Source: Paenibacillus sp. An7 (lineage in GTDB: Bacteria > Bacillota > Bacilli > Paenibacillales > Paenibacillaceae). Taken from it: 64,000 nucleotides of DNA. The notes under the pieces are model-generated. The model was not told the origin of the DNA and did not search any database. It saw only the letters and a program-made list of their open reading frames with translations. Shown here in pieces: positions 26,096 to 34,832 of this stretch. The stretch's first letter is position 1. The number at the start of each line of letters is the position of its first letter. Both the position numbers and the translations under genes were made by a program. The stretch lies in NCBI RefSeq assembly GCF_009870785.1, contig NZ_WTWX01000001.1, positions 204,055 to 268,054 of the forward strand. Direction: 5' to 3'.

Positions 26096-27304
26096 TTAAT
26101 TCACAGCTCTTTTTCTTTTTTCAACCTGATTATAGCTTAGTACAGCTCCTATAATCCCCATAGCCGCCATCAATGCACCAGTCAGCGGAATATAGGCAAG
26201 GCCCGCATGAGTAATGATGAATCCTCCGATAAATGCGCCAGAAGCGTTCCCTACATTAAGAGCAGAGTGACTCGAGGTTGCAGCGAGTCTTGGAGCTTCA
26301 TGAGCCAAATTCATAATGCGAAGCTGTATCCCCGGCAAAATAGCAAATGCGGCTGCTCCCCACAAAAAAACGAAAATCAGCGTAAGAACGGGGTAATGCA
26401 GCACGCCCGATAAAATAAATAACAGTGCCGTCAAGACACTATATATAGCGATCATAGATGGCATGAGCTTCCAATCTGCAAGCCGCCCGCCAATCATATT
26501 TCCGAACGTGACCCCTACTCCGTACATTACGAGAATCCAGGTTACACTGCTCTCCTGAAAACCAGTAATATCCGTCATGAGTGGCGTGATGTAAGTAAAG
26601 ACCGTAAACATACTACATGCTCCAAATGCCCCCGTAGCAAGCACAAGCAGTACTTGTGGCTGGAAAAGACTGCGAACTTCTTTGGATAGACTCGCCTCTG
26701 TTGTTTGCTCTATTTTTGGTATCAACAAGATGATGCCAATAAGTGAGATGATCCCCATGATCGTAATCGCTATGAAGGAAGCACGCCAACCCATATTTTG
26801 ACCAATCATTGTGCCAAAAGGAACACCGATGATGTTAGAGATGGTAAGTCCCGCTAATACCATAGATACAGCACCGGCTCGTTTTTCAGGACGCACCAAT
26901 TGAGTTGCAATGAGCGAACCTGTTCCAAGAAATGTTCCGTGAGCTAGAGCTGTTAACAGGCGTGACCCCATTAATAATTCATATGTAGGTGCTATTGCTC
27001 CGATGAAATTACCTAGGATAAAGATCGCCATTAAAATACAAAGCAACGGTTTTTGAGGAATCCGATTGGTGAGAATGGTAAGTACCGGTGCGCCGATCGC
27101 GACACCAAGTGCATATCCGGTAATTAACTGTCCAGCCTGTGGAATCGTAACACTCAGATCGCTTGCAACATTAGGCAGAATACCCATAATTACAAATTCA
27201 GTCATACCGATCGCAAATGCACCCAGCGTCAGACAGATGAGCGCAAAAGGAAAACGCTCTTTCTTTTTTGAAGCATTAGGATGTGTTGTACATGAGGTTT
27301 GCAT
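26096..27304 (-). CDS. MFS exporter of the AraJ/YdhP (drug:proton antiporter) type
   Basis: A 402-residue, 12-helix transporter. The start ALICLTLGAFAIGMTEFVIM and the helix-4 motif GLTISNIIGVPFGTMIGQ are typical of the DHA1 group that includes AraJ, YdhP and PbuE. MFS motif A-like basic loops (NRIPQKPLL and GGRLADWKLM) are present in each half. No other gene is in its transcription unit: terminators lie on both sides. The substrate cannot be told; sugar, nucleoside or drug efflux are the common roles in the group. AGGAGAG precedes the ATG. Confidence 0.85.
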   Translation of the reverse strand: MQTSCTTHPNASKKKERFPFALICLTLGAFAIGMTEFVIMGILPNVASDLSVTIPQAGQLITGYALGVAIGAPVLTILTNRIPQKPLLCILMAIFILGNFIGAIAPTYELLMGSRLLTALAHGTFLGTGSLIATQLVRPEKRAGAVSMVLAGLTISNIIGVPFGTMIGQNMGWRASFIAITIMGIISLIGIILLIPKIEQTTEASLSKEVRSLFQPQVLLVLATGAFGACSMFTVFTYITPLMTDITGFQESSVTWILVMYGVGVTFGNMIGGRLADWKLMPSMIAIYSVLTALLFILSGVLHYPVLTLIFVFLWGAAAFAILPGIQLRIMNLAHEAPRLAATSSHSALNVGNASGAFIGGFIITHAGLAYIPLTGALMAAMGIIGAVLSYNQVEKRKRAVN

Positions 27305-27375
27305 AAATCTCTCCTATTTTCTGAAAATTTTCTGTGACTTTCTCTATACTATCATTTTTTCTATTGCGAAGCAGA

Positions 27376-27408
27376 CAAAAAAAAGAGCAACCTCTTTATA
27401 GAGGCTGC
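27376..27408 (-). terminator. Terminator of the class I aldolase gene
   Basis: GCAACCTC (27387-27394) pairs with GAGGCTGC (27401-27408) and on the minus strand the stem is followed by TCTTTTTTTT. Confidence 0.85.
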
Positions 27409-27459
27409 CCAGACTGTAAAGTTATGGATGAACATCATTCGAGATAACATTCACATTTT

Positions 27460-28347
27460 TTATGTTAAAGAAGCTTTATAGATCGTTTCCACGGAACTTG
27501 TTAACAGCTTATTGAAATCTTGATCTGTCTGGTCTGCAACAAGACTTTCCGCTAAGGCACGTGAGAAACTTGCAATCACTCCATGGTTGCGAGCCAATTT
27601 CTCATTCGCTTCTTCTCGTTCATATCCTCCAGATAAAGCCACTACACGAAGAACATGAGGATGGTTGGCAAGCTCCTTATAGTAATTATCTTCGCTTGGC
27701 AAGGAAAGCTTCAACATCACTTTTACGTTCTCATCGAGTGTAGATAGATGCTTACGTAATTCGTCTCTTAATATTTCTTCCGATTTTTGTTTATCTTCAC
27801 TATAGATATCTACTTCCGGTTCAATAATCGGCATGAGTCCTTTAGCCAAGATTTGCTTGGCAACTTCGAATTGCTGAGCTACGACTTCTTTAATCGCTTC
27901 TTTATTCGCTTCTTTAATCACGGAACGCATCTTCGTCCCAAAAATTCCTTTTTCATTTGCTCGGTCCAGCAAACGATCTAGTTCAGGCATCGGTTTCATG
28001 AGCTGAACTCCATTTTTCTCCTCAGCTAATCCTTTATCAATCTTGAGAAAGGGAACAATGCCTTTCTCCTCCCACAAGTACTCCCCAGTAAATTTTCCGT
28101 CTATTTTACGATCCATTGTATTTTCAAACAAGATCGCTCCTAAAATATAATCCGAAGAGAAAGCAGAACTCTTAATGATTCGTGTTCTCATCTCGTGTAC
28201 AAGTGTATACATCTCTTCTTCATTACTATATTCCGTTTCCTTTACTCCGTATTGCAGCAAGGCCTTGGGAGTACTGCCCCCGCTTTGATCCAGGGCTGCA
28301 ATAAATCCTCTTCCTGATTCCATTCGTTCTCGTTGTTTTTGATTCAT
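27460..28347 (-). CDS. fda: Class I fructose-bisphosphate aldolase
   Basis: A 295-residue Schiff-base aldolase of the bacterial class I group (staphylococcal Fda type), which splits fructose 1,6-bisphosphate in the cytoplasm. [19 protein letters not shown] is the N-terminal signature, PIIEPEVDI the mid-barrel strand, VMLKLSLPS contains the Schiff-base Lys, and [14 protein letters not shown] the phosphate-binding loop. The ATG at 28347 has GAAAGGAG upstream; the 32-residue longer open frame has no homology and is not used. It forms a single-gene unit. No metal-dependent aldolase is in the window. Confidence 0.92.
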   Translation of the reverse strand: MNQKQRERMESGRGFIAALDQSGGSTPKALLQYGVKETEYSNEEEMYTLVHEMRTRIIKSSAFSSDYILGAILFENTMDRKIDGKFTGEYLWEEKGIVPFLKIDKGLAEEKNGVQLMKPMPELDRLLDRANEKGIFGTKMRSVIKEANKEAIKEVVAQQFEVAKQILAKGLMPIIEPEVDIYSEDKQKSEEILRDELRKHLSTLDENVKVMLKLSLPSEDNYYKELANHPHVLRVVALSGGYEREEANEKLARNHGVIASFSRALAESLVADQTDQDFNKLLTSSVETIYKASLT

Positions 28348-28558
28348 CTTAAAATACTCCTTTCTTTTTCTGCACTCAATTAAAAAATAGAACTCCATAT
28401 TACTGACTCTCCTATTTCTATACCGTAACTCAGCAATTCCCAAACATTTGGCGTGAAGAAAGGAATCATTTTATAGTGTAAATAAAGCAGGATAATTATG
28501 GTAAAATGTTGAATATTGTCCATATAAAAAGATTATTATTCAAATATTGAGGTGTGCG

Positions 28559-29992
28559 ATGAAAAAAACAATGATTTTATTTCTTTTCAGTTTATTATTT
28601 TGCAGTATTTTTCCAAGCATCGGGCATGCTTCGAGTAATCCGCCTAAAGCCAAAATTATTCTTGATGGTAAAGAAATCAAACTGCCTTCTCATGCACAAG
28701 TGAGCATCATAAATAATTCGGTCATGATTCCCATCCGTGTGGTTGCAGAGAATTTGAACTTTAAAGTAACCTGGGATCAAAAGACAAAGCGCGTCAAAAT
28801 TCAGAATGATACAGATACCTTAACGCTCACCGTGAATAAAAAAGAAGCCTTGGTCAACGACATAGCCTCCCTGCTTGAGGTTTCACCAAGAAATCTGAAT
28901 AATACAGTCGTTGTGCCGCTTCGGTTTGTAAGTGAAAATATGGGACTTGCTGTGAAATGGGATAATAAGAATAAAGTCGTTACGCTTACAAGCAGTATTC
29001 CTGTAGCAGGTTCAAATGGCATTGAGGAAGGGCCCTATAAGGAACCTGTCAAACAAGTGAATGATATGTATTTTGCAAACAACCAGCTCGTCGTTTCTTT
29101 AGATGGGGATGTAAAACCTTCTATATCTTCACTCGCTAATCCTCAGCGGATTGTGGTCGATATCCCGAACGCGACTTTCTCCAGCTCCTTTTCTCAATCT
29201 TTAAACATAGGAACGATAGGTAAGCTAGACGTTAGCGGATACTCAACTGTTTCCGAGGTGAGATACTCCTTATTCAGTCGTGATCCGGAAGTTGTTCGAA
29301 TTGTTATCGTTGCCGAAGAAGAAATCCCTTTTGAGTATCAGACGGAAATGGAATCAAATACCCTTGTTGTCGATGTAACGGAAGCGGATGAAAATAGCAC
29401 TTCTGTCCCATTTCCTGCTCCTATTCCTATTCCACCAGTTGACAATTCAGGACGTAAAACGGTTGTAATCGATCCCGGTCATGGCGGCAGCGATCCAGGT
29501 ACAATCGGTATTACGAACACATATGAAAAGGATTTTAATTTAGCTTTATCGTTAAAAGTAGAAGCGCTGTTACAAAGTGAGCCGGAGATCAGTGTCGTTA
29601 TGACTCGTGATGAAGATGTATACCCCACTCGGACGGAACGAGTCGCCTTAGCCAATCAATTAAAAGCAGATCTATATATTTCAATTCACGGAAACAGCGT
29701 TCTATCCTCCCCTCAAGCAAGCGGAACAGAAACGTATTATTATCAGCGAAGCAGCAGTAAGGATTTAGCAAGCGATATTCACAAGCATCTAGTGAAGGCA
29801 CTCGGTTTTAAAGACCGCGGTGTAAAAGAAGGGAATTATCAAGTTATTAGAGAAACAACGATGGCCGCTGCTTTGCTGGAGATCGGTTTCCTAAGCAATC
29901 CACAAGAAGAAGTGGCGCTCTTCACTGAAGCTGTACAAGATAAAGCAGCACAAGCCATTGTAGATGGAATTAAAGAGTACTTGGGTATTTAA
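28559..29992 (+). CDS. Secreted N-acetylmuramoyl-L-alanine amidase with stalk and AMIN domains
   Basis: A cell-wall hydrolase of about 477 residues. Domain order: signal peptide (MKKTMILFLFSLLFC, cleavage after GHA), copper-amine-oxidase-like stalk domain (about 30-145, with SVMIPIRVVAENL and TVVVPLRFVSENM repeats), AMIN domain (about 155-270), Pro-rich linker, Amidase_3 domain (about 300-475). Zinc ligands are the His of VVIDPGHGGSDPG, the Glu of NTYEKDFNLAL and the His of LYISIHGNS; the catalytic Glu is in ALLEIGFLSNPQE. It should cut the bond between peptidoglycan glycan and stem peptide. The ATG at 28559 is used; the longer frame starts with a TTG that overlaps the GAGGTG site. Confidence 0.92.
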   Translation: MKKTMILFLFSLLFCSIFPSIGHASSNPPKAKIILDGKEIKLPSHAQVSIINNSVMIPIRVVAENLNFKVTWDQKTKRVKIQNDTDTLTLTVNKKEALVNDIASLLEVSPRNLNNTVVVPLRFVSENMGLAVKWDNKNKVVTLTSSIPVAGSNGIEEGPYKEPVKQVNDMYFANNQLVVSLDGDVKPSISSLANPQRIVVDIPNATFSSSFSQSLNIGTIGKLDVSGYSTVSEVRYSLFSRDPEVVRIVIVAEEEIPFEYQTEMESNTLVVDVTEADENSTSVPFPAPIPIPPVDNSGRKTVVIDPGHGGSDPGTIGITNTYEKDFNLALSLKVEALLQSEPEISVVMTRDEDVYPTRTERVALANQLKADLYISIHGNSVLSSPQASGTETYYYQRSSSKDLASDIHKHLVKALGFKDRGVKEGNYQVIRETTMAAALLEIGFLSNPQEEVALFTEAVQDKAAQAIVDGIKEYLGI

Positions 29993-30060
29993 AAATGAAG
30001 TACTTTTAATTCATATTTACTTTTGTATAACTTAACATTTCTGAACCAATTTCTGAAAAA

Positions 30061-30095
30061 AAAGACCGCTGACATCATTGTCAGCGGTCTTTTTA
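30061..30095 (+). terminator. Terminator of the amidase gene
   Basis: Perfect 14-bp stem AAAGACCGCTGACA/TGTCAGCGGTCTTT with a 4-nt loop, then TTTAT. Confidence 0.95.
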
Positions 30096-30269
30096 TCGAG
30101 ATGGACTTAGCCATATTCAGTTCCGTAATCGCATATCCCATCACTCTATTTCCTGAATTATTATGTATATATCATCATATGTTGAATACCATTAAATTAA
30201 ATGATGAATAAGGAATGTAAGTATTTGCCTGCCTAAGCACTTCGGAAAGAAACAAAGGAGTGATTCTTT

Positions 30270-30578
30270 ATGCGTAAAAGTTTACAAGAATTTAGAGAAC
30301 TCATGATTACAGAGAATAAGTTAGGTTTACATGCTGACGTTCTCATCGCTTTTGATCATCTTCTTGATATGGTAGATGATCATGAAGCACAACATCAAAT
30401 TGAACTCGGGATCCAAAGAACAAACTATGAAAATTCGAATGGTTTGGTGGAGGCTGCCATTCGAGAAGAAATGCGTTTTTTTCGTGAAGCAATTCATACT
30501 GTCATAAAAAAGACCGTACTCGATCTAATTCATGTAGGAAAAAAAGATTGGCAGAAATTTTATGATCGTGTTCAGTAG
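30270..30578 (+). CDS. Small hypothetical protein, mostly helical
   Basis: A 102-residue protein that I do not recognise. It is charged and predicted helical, has no signal peptide, Cys or membrane segment, and its C-terminal half (REEMRFFREAIHTVIKK) is amphipathic. AAAGGAGTG precedes the ATG at a good distance, and a terminator follows, so it is very likely a real single gene. The 170 bp upstream hold no other gene. Confidence 0.65.
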   Translation: MRKSLQEFRELMITENKLGLHADVLIAFDHLLDMVDDHEAQHQIELGIQRTNYENSNGLVEAAIREEMRFFREAIHTVIKKTVLDLIHVGKKDWQKFYDRVQ

Positions 30579-30589
30579 CAGAATCAAAA

Positions 30590-30625
30590 AAAGAAACCTA
30601 CTCCTCACGGACGGTTTCTTTCTTC
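30590..30625. terminator. Bidirectional terminator between convergent genes
   Basis: AAAGAAACC (30590-30598) pairs with GGTTTCTTT (30613-30621), with A-rich and T-rich flanks. Its right part overlaps the last codons of the convergent CHY zinc-finger gene. Confidence 0.8.
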
Positions 30626-30928
30626 AAAATAAATGTGATAATGTGCAGCACACCCTTCATTAAACAGAGCCTGGCAATGCGGACAGCTGTCCGTATTCAT
30701 ATACTCTTTAATTGACAATTCGCTGTAACAATTCCCGCATAGGATCGCGAGTTCACTGAACTGCTCCTGTGGCCAGCGCCGAATGGCGTGATCAGCATGT
30801 TCCTCATGACATTTATAACAAGGATAATATCGGTTGCAGCATGCAAACTTCACTGCAATGATATCTTTTTTCGAATGATAATGAATACAGCGCGTTGCAC
30901 GATCCAAGACAGCCCCATATACGTCCAC
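30605..30928 (-). CDS. CHY-type zinc-finger protein
   Basis: A 107-residue metal-binding protein. The order of ligands, TRCIHYHS, FACCNRYYPCYKCHEEH, LCGNCYSEL and SCPHCQALF, matches the CHY zinc finger that binds up to three zinc ions; its function in bacteria is not established. The start is a GTG one base after the ecfT stop (ATC TGA A GTG), with GGGGGA in the end of ecfT as ribosome binding site; the longer frame begins in that site with TTG. It is the last gene of the biotin-transporter operon, and the tight coupling suggests a functional link that I cannot explain. Confidence 0.85.
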   Translation of the reverse strand: MDVYGAVLDRATRCIHYHSKKDIIAVKFACCNRYYPCYKCHEEHADHAIRRWPQEQFSELAILCGNCYSELSIKEYMNTDSCPHCQALFNEGCAAHYHIYFEERNRP

Positions 30929-30929
30929 T

Positions 30930-31733
30930 TCAGATCCCCCCAATCCTTAACAGTAACATGACAAACGTAAATAAAAGTGCGATAACCAAGGCTATATAAT
31001 CGAGCCGCTTCATTTCAAGCTGTCTATAGACGGTTCTTCCCTTGCCATTCCCATACGCCCTGGCATCAATCGCATACGTTAGTTGTTCCGCACGTTTTAC
31101 CGTTGTGAATAGCAAGGGAATGAGAATGGGGATGTACGAAAAAATACGTTTTGTCCAGGGTAGAGACGAAATGTCATATCCTCTTGCTTTTTGGGCAAGA
31201 AGAATCCGATCAAGTTCTTGCATGATCGTGGGAATAAAACGGATTGCGATGACAATCATGAGCGAAAATTGTTCAATCGGTACGTTTAGTTTGGATAACG
31301 GACCGAGAAGCCTTTCAAGTCCTTGAGCTAATGTTAAAGGTTTGGTAGTTAACGTTAAGATCGAGGCGAGTAAAATCAGCAATACAATTCGCATTACAAA
31401 CCGCATACCATTTTGCAAACCCTCTACGGTTACATGTATAAAGGAATAAGACCAAAGAACCCTGCCCTCGGTTGTCAGCGTATGAAAGAAAAAAGTAAAC
31501 GATAATATAAACAAAACAGGTTTTAAACTTCTCAGCACGATACGAAACGGGATATTGGATAATCGGTAAACCCCTATAACAAAAAGGGTGGCTGCTATAT
31601 AACCAACGAACGTTTTCAGCATCAAAAAGCTAAGCATAATAATGAATACGCTAAGTATCTTCGTTCGAGGATCCAGCTGATGCAGCATCGATTCTCGTTC
31701 CCTATATTCGCCTAGTAATAAGCTATTCGCCAT
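30930..31733 (-). CDS. ecfT: EcfT, transmembrane coupling subunit of the biotin ECF transporter
   Basis: A membrane protein of about 267 residues. It joins the two ATPases to the substrate-binding subunit. The two coupling helices carry the Ala-Arg-Gly type motifs LLAQKARGYDI and AIDARAYGNGKGR. The N-terminal cytoplasmic part (LHQLDPRTKILSVF) is typical. The ATG at 31733 is preferred (AAGGGG upstream); it overlaps the ecfA2 stop by 11 bp. The longer open frame would extend further into ecfA2. Confidence 0.92.
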   Translation of the reverse strand: MANSLLLGEYRERESMLHQLDPRTKILSVFIIMLSFLMLKTFVGYIAATLFVIGVYRLSNIPFRIVLRSLKPVLFILSFTFFFHTLTTEGRVLWSYSFIHVTVEGLQNGMRFVMRIVLLILLASILTLTTKPLTLAQGLERLLGPLSKLNVPIEQFSLMIVIAIRFIPTIMQELDRILLAQKARGYDISSLPWTKRIFSYIPILIPLLFTTVKRAEQLTYAIDARAYGNGKGRTVYRQLEMKRLDYIALVIALLFTFVMLLLRIGGI

Positions 31734-32583
31734 TTGTAAGACCCCTTGCATGCCAAATGGGCAATATTCTATCAAAAACATCTCGTTCCCTGCAGCTTTT
31801 CACTTCGATTGGCTGCCCGTACCATTGTTCGATGAACTGCAGGAACTCTATATGTTCTGGTAAAGATAACCCTGCTTGTCTTAGTAATTCTGTTTTTTCC
31901 AAAAATAAAGTATCTGCATCTTCATGACCGATGAGCAGTCCCGCCTTAAATATCATGACTTCATCCGAATATTCGGCAACATCATCAATATGATGGGATA
32001 CAAAAATAATCGTGCAGTTATTTTTGTGCTGCCATTCCTTCAGCATCTTGAGTAGAGCTACTCGGCTCAAAGGATCAAGTCCTGCTGTTGGTTCATCTAA
32101 AATAAGCAGTTTTGGGTTCATAAGCAGTATAGAAGCAATAGCAAGCCGTCGTTTCTGACCTCCACTTAATTGAAAAGGTGCATAGTTCAATACGTCTTTA
32201 GAGAGTCCGACTTGTGGTAGGATATTTTCTATAGCCTCGTCAATCTGCTGCGACGAATATCCCTGTATCTTTGGTGCAAAAGCAAGTTCTTTGTACACCG
32301 TTGTTTCAAAAATTTGATGTTCCGGATACTGAAAAACAAAGCCGATTTCAGGTATGACTTTCATTCTTCCTTTGGTATCGGTTGGAACCCTCTCTTTATC
32401 AATCCGGTACTGTCCCTGAACCTTCGGAATGAGTCCCTTTAATACTTTGACAAAGGTAGATTTCCCCGCACCCGTTGGTCCAATGACAGAAATCCATTTT
32501 CCTTCATGCAAAGTGCAGCTGATCTGTTTTAGAGCCATCCGTCCGTTATAGTCCACAGCTACATCTATTAGTTCGCATTCCAT
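31723..32583 (-). CDS. ecfA2: EcfA2, ATPase subunit of the biotin ECF transporter
   Basis: An ABC ATPase of about 286 residues that powers vitamin uptake. Walker A VIGPTGAGKST, Q-loop FVFQYPEHQIF, signature LSGGQKRRLA, Walker B LLILDEPTAGLD and H-loop FVSHH are all intact. The PEHQIF after the Q-loop is characteristic of EcfA proteins. The start at 32583 gives the standard N-terminus and overlaps the ecfA1 stop by 16 bp; the ribosome binding site AAGGAG is 14 bp away, so the ATG at 32607 cannot be excluded. Confidence 0.92.
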   Translation of the reverse strand: MECELIDVAVDYNGRMALKQISCTLHEGKWISVIGPTGAGKSTFVKVLKGLIPKVQGQYRIDKERVPTDTKGRMKVIPEIGFVFQYPEHQIFETTVYKELAFAPKIQGYSSQQIDEAIENILPQVGLSKDVLNYAPFQLSGGQKRRLAIASILLMNPKLLILDEPTAGLDPLSRVALLKMLKEWQHKNNCTIIFVSHHIDDVAEYSDEVMIFKAGLLIGHEDADTLFLEKTELLRQAGLSLPEHIEFLQFIEQWYGQPIEVKSCRERDVFDRILPIWHARGLTNGE

Positions 32584-33368
32584 TCCGAACGAATCATCTC
32601 CTTCCAATCTGCTGTAAGTGGTGTATTTAAATGAAGATTTTGATGTAAGCGGACAGAAAAGGGCTTATCCAACTGATAATCGGTTACATTAACGGTTTCA
32701 AAGAAAGTCGCTGGTTCCCCATCAAATTTAATCCGGCCTTCATGTAAAAGCAAGAGCCGCTTGGCAAATAGCACCTCATCCATGTGATGGGTGATATGAA
32801 TAATCGTCATGCCCTGACGGTGCAGCTCCTTCATGTTCTTCATCACTTGCTCTCTTCCCTCCGGATCAAGCATGGATGTTGCTTCGTCAAAAATGATGAT
32901 TTGTGGACGCATCGCTAATATAGCTGCAATCGCAACTCGCTGCTTTTGTCCTCCAGAAAGCTCGTGGGGCATTGCTCCTGCGTATCCTTCCATCTGAACT
33001 GCCTGCAAGGCATGCTCTATTCGCATACAAATCTCTTCTCTAGGCACCCGAATATTCTCAAGTCCGAACAGGATTTCATCCATCACGGTTGTCGTAATGA
33101 ATTGATCCTCTGGGTTCTGAAAGATATAACCAATCTGTTCATGAATCATGGCTAGATCCCCTGGATTTGAAGTCATCAGATCCTTAAAGCTTACGGACCC
33201 TTTCTTTGGCAGAAGCAGTCCGTTCATAAGCTTGGCTATCGTGGATTTACCAGAGCCATTGGGACCGACAAGCGCCACGTACTCACCTGCTTCAATCGTA
33301 AAGCTTACATCGTCAACGATTAACTGGCCCTTCCGATAATAAAAAGATACATGCTCGAAAGTTAGCAT
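32568..33368 (-). CDS. ecfA1: EcfA1, ATPase subunit of the biotin ECF transporter
   Basis: An ABC ATPase of about 266 residues, the heterodimer partner of EcfA2. Walker A LVGPNGSGKST, Q-loop YIFQNPEDQFI, signature LSGGQKQRVA, Walker B IIIFDEATSMLD and H-loop HITHH are present. The Walker B Glu is retained, so both sites of the dimer could hydrolyse ATP. The ATG at 33368 has GAGAGGAAC upstream. In many Bacillota ecfA1A2T sit with ribosomal genes and serve several S subunits; here the module is directly behind bioY. Confidence 0.92.
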   Translation of the reverse strand: MLTFEHVSFYYRKGQLIVDDVSFTIEAGEYVALVGPNGSGKSTIAKLMNGLLLPKKGSVSFKDLMTSNPGDLAMIHEQIGYIFQNPEDQFITTTVMDEILFGLENIRVPREEICMRIEHALQAVQMEGYAGAMPHELSGGQKQRVAIAAILAMRPQIIIFDEATSMLDPEGREQVMKNMKELHRQGMTIIHITHHMDEVLFAKRLLLLHEGRIKFDGEPATFFETVNVTDYQLDKPFSVRLHQNLHLNTPLTADWKEMIRSEWNAN

Positions 33369-33458
33369 CTCATATGTTCCTCTCTGCTTCGCGTCTGGGT
33401 GCAATAAATGAATGATTTTATCTCGTGTTATCTCAACTTATCTCGTCACACCTGCACG

Positions 33459-34034
33459 TTACGCACTTAAATTCTGTTCATAGGTATCATTCACTTTTTC
33501 TTCAATAGGACTAATCGCTCTCAGTTGTACCGCGACAATAGCCGCAACAAGTGCTTTAATACAATCTCCCGGTATAAAAACGAGGGCTCCAATCAGACCG
33601 GCCCATACGGGTGTGTTCGTAATGAGAGCCATCACCGGAGCTCCGATCAGACTAACAAGTAAAACACCGAAAACAAAATTGATTAAAAATAATTTCCATG
33701 TTTTTAGCTTTCCCCAACATTTTTCTGTCATGAAACCGATAAAGAATGCAGCTACTGGCCAGCTAAATATGTATCCAGATGTAGGACCTAGAAGTGCAGA
33801 TAGCCCTCCATTACCTCCAGCTAAAAGCGGTAACCCTAAAGCAACCAATACAATAAATAGAATCAAACTGATACCCGCCGTTTTCTTCCCTAGAAAACAT
33901 CCTGCCAGCATAACACCAAGCGTCTGTGCGGTAATTGGAACGGGGATAAACCCTAACGGAATCGGCGGAAGCATTCCAAGCACGCCTATTAATGCTGCGA
34001 ATAGTGCAGCAAATACCATTTCTTTTGTCTTCAA
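33459..34034 (-). CDS. bioY: BioY, biotin-binding subunit of the ECF transporter
   Basis: A membrane protein of about 191 residues with six helices that binds biotin. The family signature is clear: PIPLGFIPVPITAQTLGVML, GNGGLSALLGPTSGYIFSWP and FIPGDCIKALVAA. The start is TTG at 34034, with GGGAGGT 6 bp upstream; the ATG at 34049 lies inside the ribosome binding site. It heads the operon with ecfA1, ecfA2, ecfT and the CHY protein, and an extended inverted repeat of BirA type overlaps its promoter, so biotin should repress it. Confidence 0.93.
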   Translation of the reverse strand: MKTKEMVFAALFAALIGVLGMLPPIPLGFIPVPITAQTLGVMLAGCFLGKKTAGISLILFIVLVALGLPLLAGGNGGLSALLGPTSGYIFSWPVAAFFIGFMTEKCWGKLKTWKLFLINFVFGVLLVSLIGAPVMALITNTPVWAGLIGALVFIPGDCIKALVAAIVAVQLRAISPIEEKVNDTYEQNLSA

Positions 34035-34097
34035 GTGAATACCTCCCATATGTATTGCAAAACGATGATTCTATTAGCGTCGACATCTAATGATAGA

Positions 34098-34126
34098 ATT
34101 ATATCCTCAGATTTTCTTATTGTAAA
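34098..34126 (-). promoter_or_regulatory. Promoter of the bioY operon
   Basis: On the minus strand TTTACA (34121-34126), 17-bp spacer, TATAAT (34098-34103). The -35 box lies within one arm of the BirA-like operator. Confidence 0.75.
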
Positions 34127-34157
34127 CTTAAAATTATAATTGTAGGTTTACAATAAG
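34116..34157. promoter_or_regulatory. BirA-type biotin operator
   Basis: CTTATTGTAAAC (34116-34127) and GTTTACAATAAG (34146-34157) are perfect 12-bp inverted repeats 18 bp apart. TTGTAAAC/GTTTACAA is the core of BirA sites in Bacillota. Position over the promoter indicates repression by biotin-loaded BirA. Confidence 0.85.
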
Positions 34158-34182
34158 AAAAAACCACAATCTCTTGTGGTTT
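34156..34182 (-). terminator. Terminator of the small membrane-protein gene
   Basis: On the minus strand AAACCACAA pairs with TTGTGGTTT (34161-34169/34174-34182, 4-nt loop) and TTTCTTATT follows. It abuts the BirA operator. Confidence 0.85.
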
Positions 34183-34206
34183 CGATAAAGGTATCTTTTT
34201 TACAAT

Positions 34207-34593
34207 TTACATGGAAGTTATGCCAGCAGATATCACAAATAACATAAGCAATAACATTCCTAAGACCATTAGAAAGATGGAACAGAGCACAACAAATTTT
34301 GAAGACATATTAATGCCTGCGATCCCAGACATAATTCCCATTATTCCTGCGCTTCCCCAATATAGATCTGCCCATGGATCTGTCAACTTATATAATTGAT
34401 TCGTTAAAAAAACAAGTAGTAAGCTGATTTGGTAAAGAAATACGATCATCACAAGGATGGAATATATGTATTTTGTTCGTTTTGTGAAACCTGCAAATGT
34501 AGAAGCCAACTTTTTTCTAAAAAATCGTACAAACGGAACTGCAAGAATAAGTACGATGAACACGAATAATATAACCAATGTACTAAACGCCAC
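34207..34593 (-). CDS. Small membrane protein, function unknown
   Basis: A 128-residue protein with four likely membrane helices: FSTLVILFVFIVLILAVPF, YSILVMIVFLYQISLLLVFL, a Gly-rich GIMGIMSGIAGINM segment and LCSIFLMVLGMLLLMLFV. A basic loop (RFFRKKLASTFAGFTKRTK) separates the first two. I do not recognise the family. The start is GTG with GAGGG 9 bp upstream. It has its own terminator. Confidence 0.6.
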   Translation of the reverse strand: MAFSTLVILFVFIVLILAVPFVRFFRKKLASTFAGFTKRTKYIYSILVMIVFLYQISLLLVFLTNQLYKLTDPWADLYWGSAGIMGIMSGIAGINMSSKFVVLCSIFLMVLGMLLLMLFVISAGITSM

Positions 34594-34699
34594 ATCAACA
34601 CACCCTCATCTTTACTTTAATTTAACTGACAAATACTTCATTCATTTCAATTAATAAACGTTACTATTGTGTTCATAGTTACATAAGTATTTTACTACA

Positions 34700-34815
34700 T
34701 ATTAAAAATAAAAAAGACTGCAGATAAACTAGTTAAGATAGTTTATCTGCAGTCTGCCTAATCAAATTCGATTAGGCAAGTTGGTAGACAGCTAACTTAC
34801 TCTAGTTAGCCTGCC
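34700..34815 (-). terminator. Three adjacent hairpins ending the ECF/PHP operon
   Basis: Seen in transcription order: hairpin 1 at 34783-34815 (GCTAACT/AGTTAGC plus an outer 5-bp stem), hairpin 2 at 34755-34778 (perfect 9 bp, TGCCTAATC/GATTAGGCA), hairpin 3 at 34716-34754 (perfect 16 bp, GACTGCAGATAAACTA and complement). Only hairpin 3 is followed by a U-rich tract, so it is the terminator. Confidence 0.8.
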
Positions 34816-34832
34816 ATTTTTACTCACCCTAT

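Noticed and set aside
30023..30211. 62-codon open frame after the amidase gene
   Set aside because: It runs through the perfect terminator hairpin at 30061-30092 and has no ribosome binding site.
33613..34038. 141-codon open frame on the plus strand opposite bioY
   Set aside because: Lies entirely within bioY, whose family motifs are unambiguous.
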